NCBI RefSeq assembly: GCF_023336505.1
Contig: NZ_JAMAST010000004.1
Location: forward strand, 84,966-148,965
Source: Sporolactobacillus mangiferae
GTDB lineage: Bacteria > Bacillota > Bacilli > Bacillales > Sporolactobacillaceae
DNA length: 64,000 nucleotides
Direction: 5' to 3'
In this document: piece by piece, positions 62,497 to 64,000 of the stretch
Layout: the number at the start of each line of letters is the position of its first letter
How positions within the stretch are numbered: the first letter of the stretch is position 1
Translations under genes and position numbers: made by a program
The notes under the pieces: model-generated
Told to the model about the DNA's origin: nothing
The model's database searches: none
What the model saw: only the letters and a program-made list of their open reading frames with translations

Positions 62497-62647
62497 CTGA
62501 TACTCTAAGCAAGCATAAACTTTTTAAGTATGATCGTATAAACAAGGCAGAGACCTCACTGTAAGTTTGATACATTTTCCACTCCGGAGTGGTGGTCAGA
62601 ATGTTTGCAGCTTCAGGCAAAATACGGTGCCTATCCAGTCGTTTCCC
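62497..62647. other. intergenic region after the DeoR gene
   Basis: No gene seen. It holds a perfect 14-base palindrome, CCACTCCGGAGTGG, at 62579-62592. Confidence 0.4.
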
Positions 62648-63406
62648 CTAATAGATTAATTCGATCTGCTGTTTGCGGGTAAAATTAAGCCATTCATCAT
62701 TCGGCTTCATGTCAGTGACAAGATAGTCTGCCTGCTTAAGCGGAAGCAAATTAATTAATGCGATCTGGTCAAACTTTCCATGGTCCGCAGTGATGATGAC
62801 TTTACTCGCCTGTTCAATCATAACGCGCTTTACATCTGCATCAAAGCTGTTTGACTCCATAACGCCCTGTTCAAGCGCCACTCCCTTACATCCGAGAATC
62901 GCTGTATCAACATTATATTTCCGTAAAACATCGATCGCATCAGAGCCTACCAGAGAAAAAGAGTAGGGACGCAAATTTCCCCCCGTTGAAATCATTTTCT
63001 GATCCTGTGTCGATCCAAGGCGCAATGCTTCAATAGAGTTTGTTAGAATCGTCAGGTTTTTCTTTTGTTTATATAATTCATGAAGAACAGCAAGCCCTGT
63101 GGATGAAGAATCGACAACCAATGAATCACCATCCTTAATCAGATGGGCAACTCTCTTGGCGATATACTGTTTTTCCTTCAGATTCAGTGTGTTGCGCTTT
63201 GTATAGGAAACTTCTTCATTCGTGTGAGAGTTCAAAAAGGCACCGCCATAAATACGTGTGCAGAAACCCTCCTGCTCCATTTTCTCCAAATCGCGTCGAA
63301 TGGTTTCCTCCGTCACCTTAAAGAGCGCAGCAAGCTCCGACACAAATACTTTCTTATTCTTCGTCAATTCATTTTTTATTCCCGCATATCGTTCAAATGC
63401 AAGCAT
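62648..63406 (-). CDS. DeoR-family transcriptional regulator
   Basis: A 252-aa sugar-phosphate-sensing repressor. The N-terminal winged helix (KNKKVFVSELAALFKVTEETIRRDLEKMEQEG, residues about 16-48, then TRIYGGAFL) is the DeoR signature; the C-terminal DeoRC domain has VDSSSTGLAVLHEL, ILTNSIEALRLG, STGGNLRPYSFSLVG and VDTAILGCKGV, a ribose-5-phosphate-isomerase-like fold that binds a phosphorylated effector. GGTGG lies 7 bases before the ATG. It is 330 bases downstream of the rhaA stop in the same direction, so L-rhamnose or rhamnulose phosphate control is likely. Confidence 0.9.
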   Translation of the reverse strand: MLAFERYAGIKNELTKNKKVFVSELAALFKVTEETIRRDLEKMEQEGFCTRIYGGAFLNSHTNEEVSYTKRNTLNLKEKQYIAKRVAHLIKDGDSLVVDSSSTGLAVLHELYKQKKNLTILTNSIEALRLGSTQDQKMISTGGNLRPYSFSLVGSDAIDVLRKYNVDTAILGCKGVALEQGVMESNSFDADVKRVMIEQASKVIITADHGKFDQIALINLLPLKQADYLVTDMKPNDEWLNFTRKQQIELIY

Positions 63407-63605
63407 AGAGAACCCACCACCGAAAAATAGAATACAATCTTATGATCATTTACCGTTGTTATCCTGTTTATTTTATCTTGCCGTACCGTAAGGCGCAACA
63501 CGCAGATTTTTTGCGCCGCCTTCCTTACTTTGCTCGTCCCCTGACAGCTTACACTGCAATCCTTATATGATATACTTTTCACACTAAAAATTCACAATTA
63601 AAAGA
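63407..63605. promoter_or_regulatory. upstream region of the DeoR gene, with an inverted repeat
   Basis: GGCGCAA (63492-63498) and TTGCGCC (63512-63518) form an inverted repeat without a T run, possibly an operator. No gene was seen between it and rhaA. Confidence 0.4.
63541..63581 (+). repeat. interspersed repeat family A, diverged right-half fragment
   Basis: CTTACACTGCAATCCTTATA, TGATATACTTTTCAC; resembles CACTTATACGATCATCCTTA and GATATATACTTTC at 42048-42082. Confidence 0.45.
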
Positions 63606-63645
63606 GAATAAAAACAGCCTCACCTGCTTTCAAATGAAGCTGTTT
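63606..63645 (-). terminator. terminator after rhaA
   Basis: AACAGCTTCA and TGAGGCTGTT pair on the minus strand (one G-T pair), followed by TTTTTATTC. It lies about 90 bases after the rhaA stop codon. Confidence 0.75.
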
Positions 63646-63735
63646 TCAAATTCCTGTTCTTTATATTTTTCTCTAAAAGTCTTTTCGTGCATTCCATGAA
63701 TCAGAATATATCGGAATACATTATTGAGCGGCAAC

Positions 63736-64000
63736 TCATCTTTTCAGCAGAACATCTTTCTCATAGCTGACGATTTCATTTAACCAATCCGCACCGACTG
63801 GTACACCGCTTTCCTGGCAGTAGTAATCCCAGACCGCACCGAACGGATACGATTTCAATTCTTCAGTTACAGCCAGGCGTTTCGTATAGTTGCCTTCCTG
63901 TTCAGCTTTTTTCAAATCGCTGATCGGAGCCAGCATGGACTGAAGAAGCGCCTTCAGTGTCGCACGCGAACCGACAACCCATGCAGCCAGACGGTTGATG
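63736..64000 (-). CDS. rhaA: L-rhamnose isomerase, C-terminal part
   Basis: Converts L-rhamnose to L-rhamnulose, the first step of its catabolism. Only the last 87 residues are in the window: INRLAAWVVGSRATLKALLQSMLAPISDLKKAEQ, then AVTEELKSYPFGAVWDYYCQESGVPVGADWLNEIVSYEKDVLLKR, which closely resembles the end of Bacillus RhaA. The frame is open to the window edge, so the gene continues; the ATG at 63936 is internal. A terminator follows the stop codon, and the DeoR-family gene lies downstream on the same strand. Confidence 0.93.
   Translation of the reverse strand, partial: INRLAAWVVGSRATLKALLQSMLAPISDLKKAEQEGNYTKRLAVTEELKSYPFGAVWDYYCQESGVPVGADWLNEIVSYEKDVLLKR

Overview
The window reads as chromosomal DNA of a low-to-mid GC member of the Bacillota, most probably a Bacillales species (a Sporolactobacillaceae- or Bacillaceae-like genome is my best guess). 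The grounds are strong AGGAGG-type ribosome binding sites on almost every gene, a teichuronic acid (tua) operon, LytR-CpsA-Psr, PucR and DeoR type proteins, and frequent TTG/GTG starts. I found no rRNA, tRNA, CRISPR array, phage or intact transposase gene. Fifty-three genes are supported. The first (M20 peptidase) and the last (L-rhamnose isomerase) run off the window edges.

Layout. 1-5281: three M20 amidohydrolases, a DauR/YheO-like regulator and a RarD-type permease. 5674-11383: a five-gene polyamine operon on the minus strand, in the order speD, arginine/lysine-type decarboxylase, speE, carboxy(nor)spermidine dehydrogenase, carboxy(nor)spermidine decarboxylase, behind a clear sigma-A promoter. 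It combines two chemistries for adding aminopropyl groups. 11703-21725: a nine-gene operon equivalent to Bacillus subtilis tuaA-H with permuted order and an extra sugar 4-epimerase. Opposite it, 22535-25149 holds a second TuaB-like flippase with a glycosyltransferase.

25281-35818 is a mosaic of small catabolic units: succinate-semialdehyde dehydrogenase, 2-hydroxyacid dehydrogenase, RimK-like ATP-grasp ligase, AmhX-like amidohydrolase, class-I amidotransferase-like hydrolase, a second DauR-like regulator overlapping the end of a MalY/PatB lyase region, a DUF1861 protein and ribulose-phosphate epimerase. 36113-46267 holds a chemoreceptor, OsmC-like protein, LCP ligase, Fe-alcohol dehydrogenase, HAD phosphatase, auxin-efflux-type carrier, ketopantoate reductase-like protein and a C69 dipeptidase.

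46615-59363 is a reductive pyrimidine/hydantoin catabolic region: NCS1 permease, PreT/PreA dihydropyrimidine dehydrogenase, an unknown 82-aa protein, HyuA/HyuB, an N-carbamoyl amidohydrolase, a class III aminotransferase and a PucR regulator. No classical metal-dependent dihydropyrimidinase is present; HyuAB may take its place. The window closes with an Eis-like acetyltransferase, an M42 aminopeptidase, a DeoR regulator and the 3' end of rhaA.

Between genes there are at least eight full or partial copies of a ~90-bp interspersed repeat with imperfect inverted ends, three or four copies of a GC-rich multi-hairpin element, and two copies of a 40-bp hairpin repeat. An 18-bp palindrome occurs upstream of both the aminotransferase and the Fe-alcohol dehydrogenase, suggesting shared control. 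All family assignments are by reading the sequence; no database search was run.
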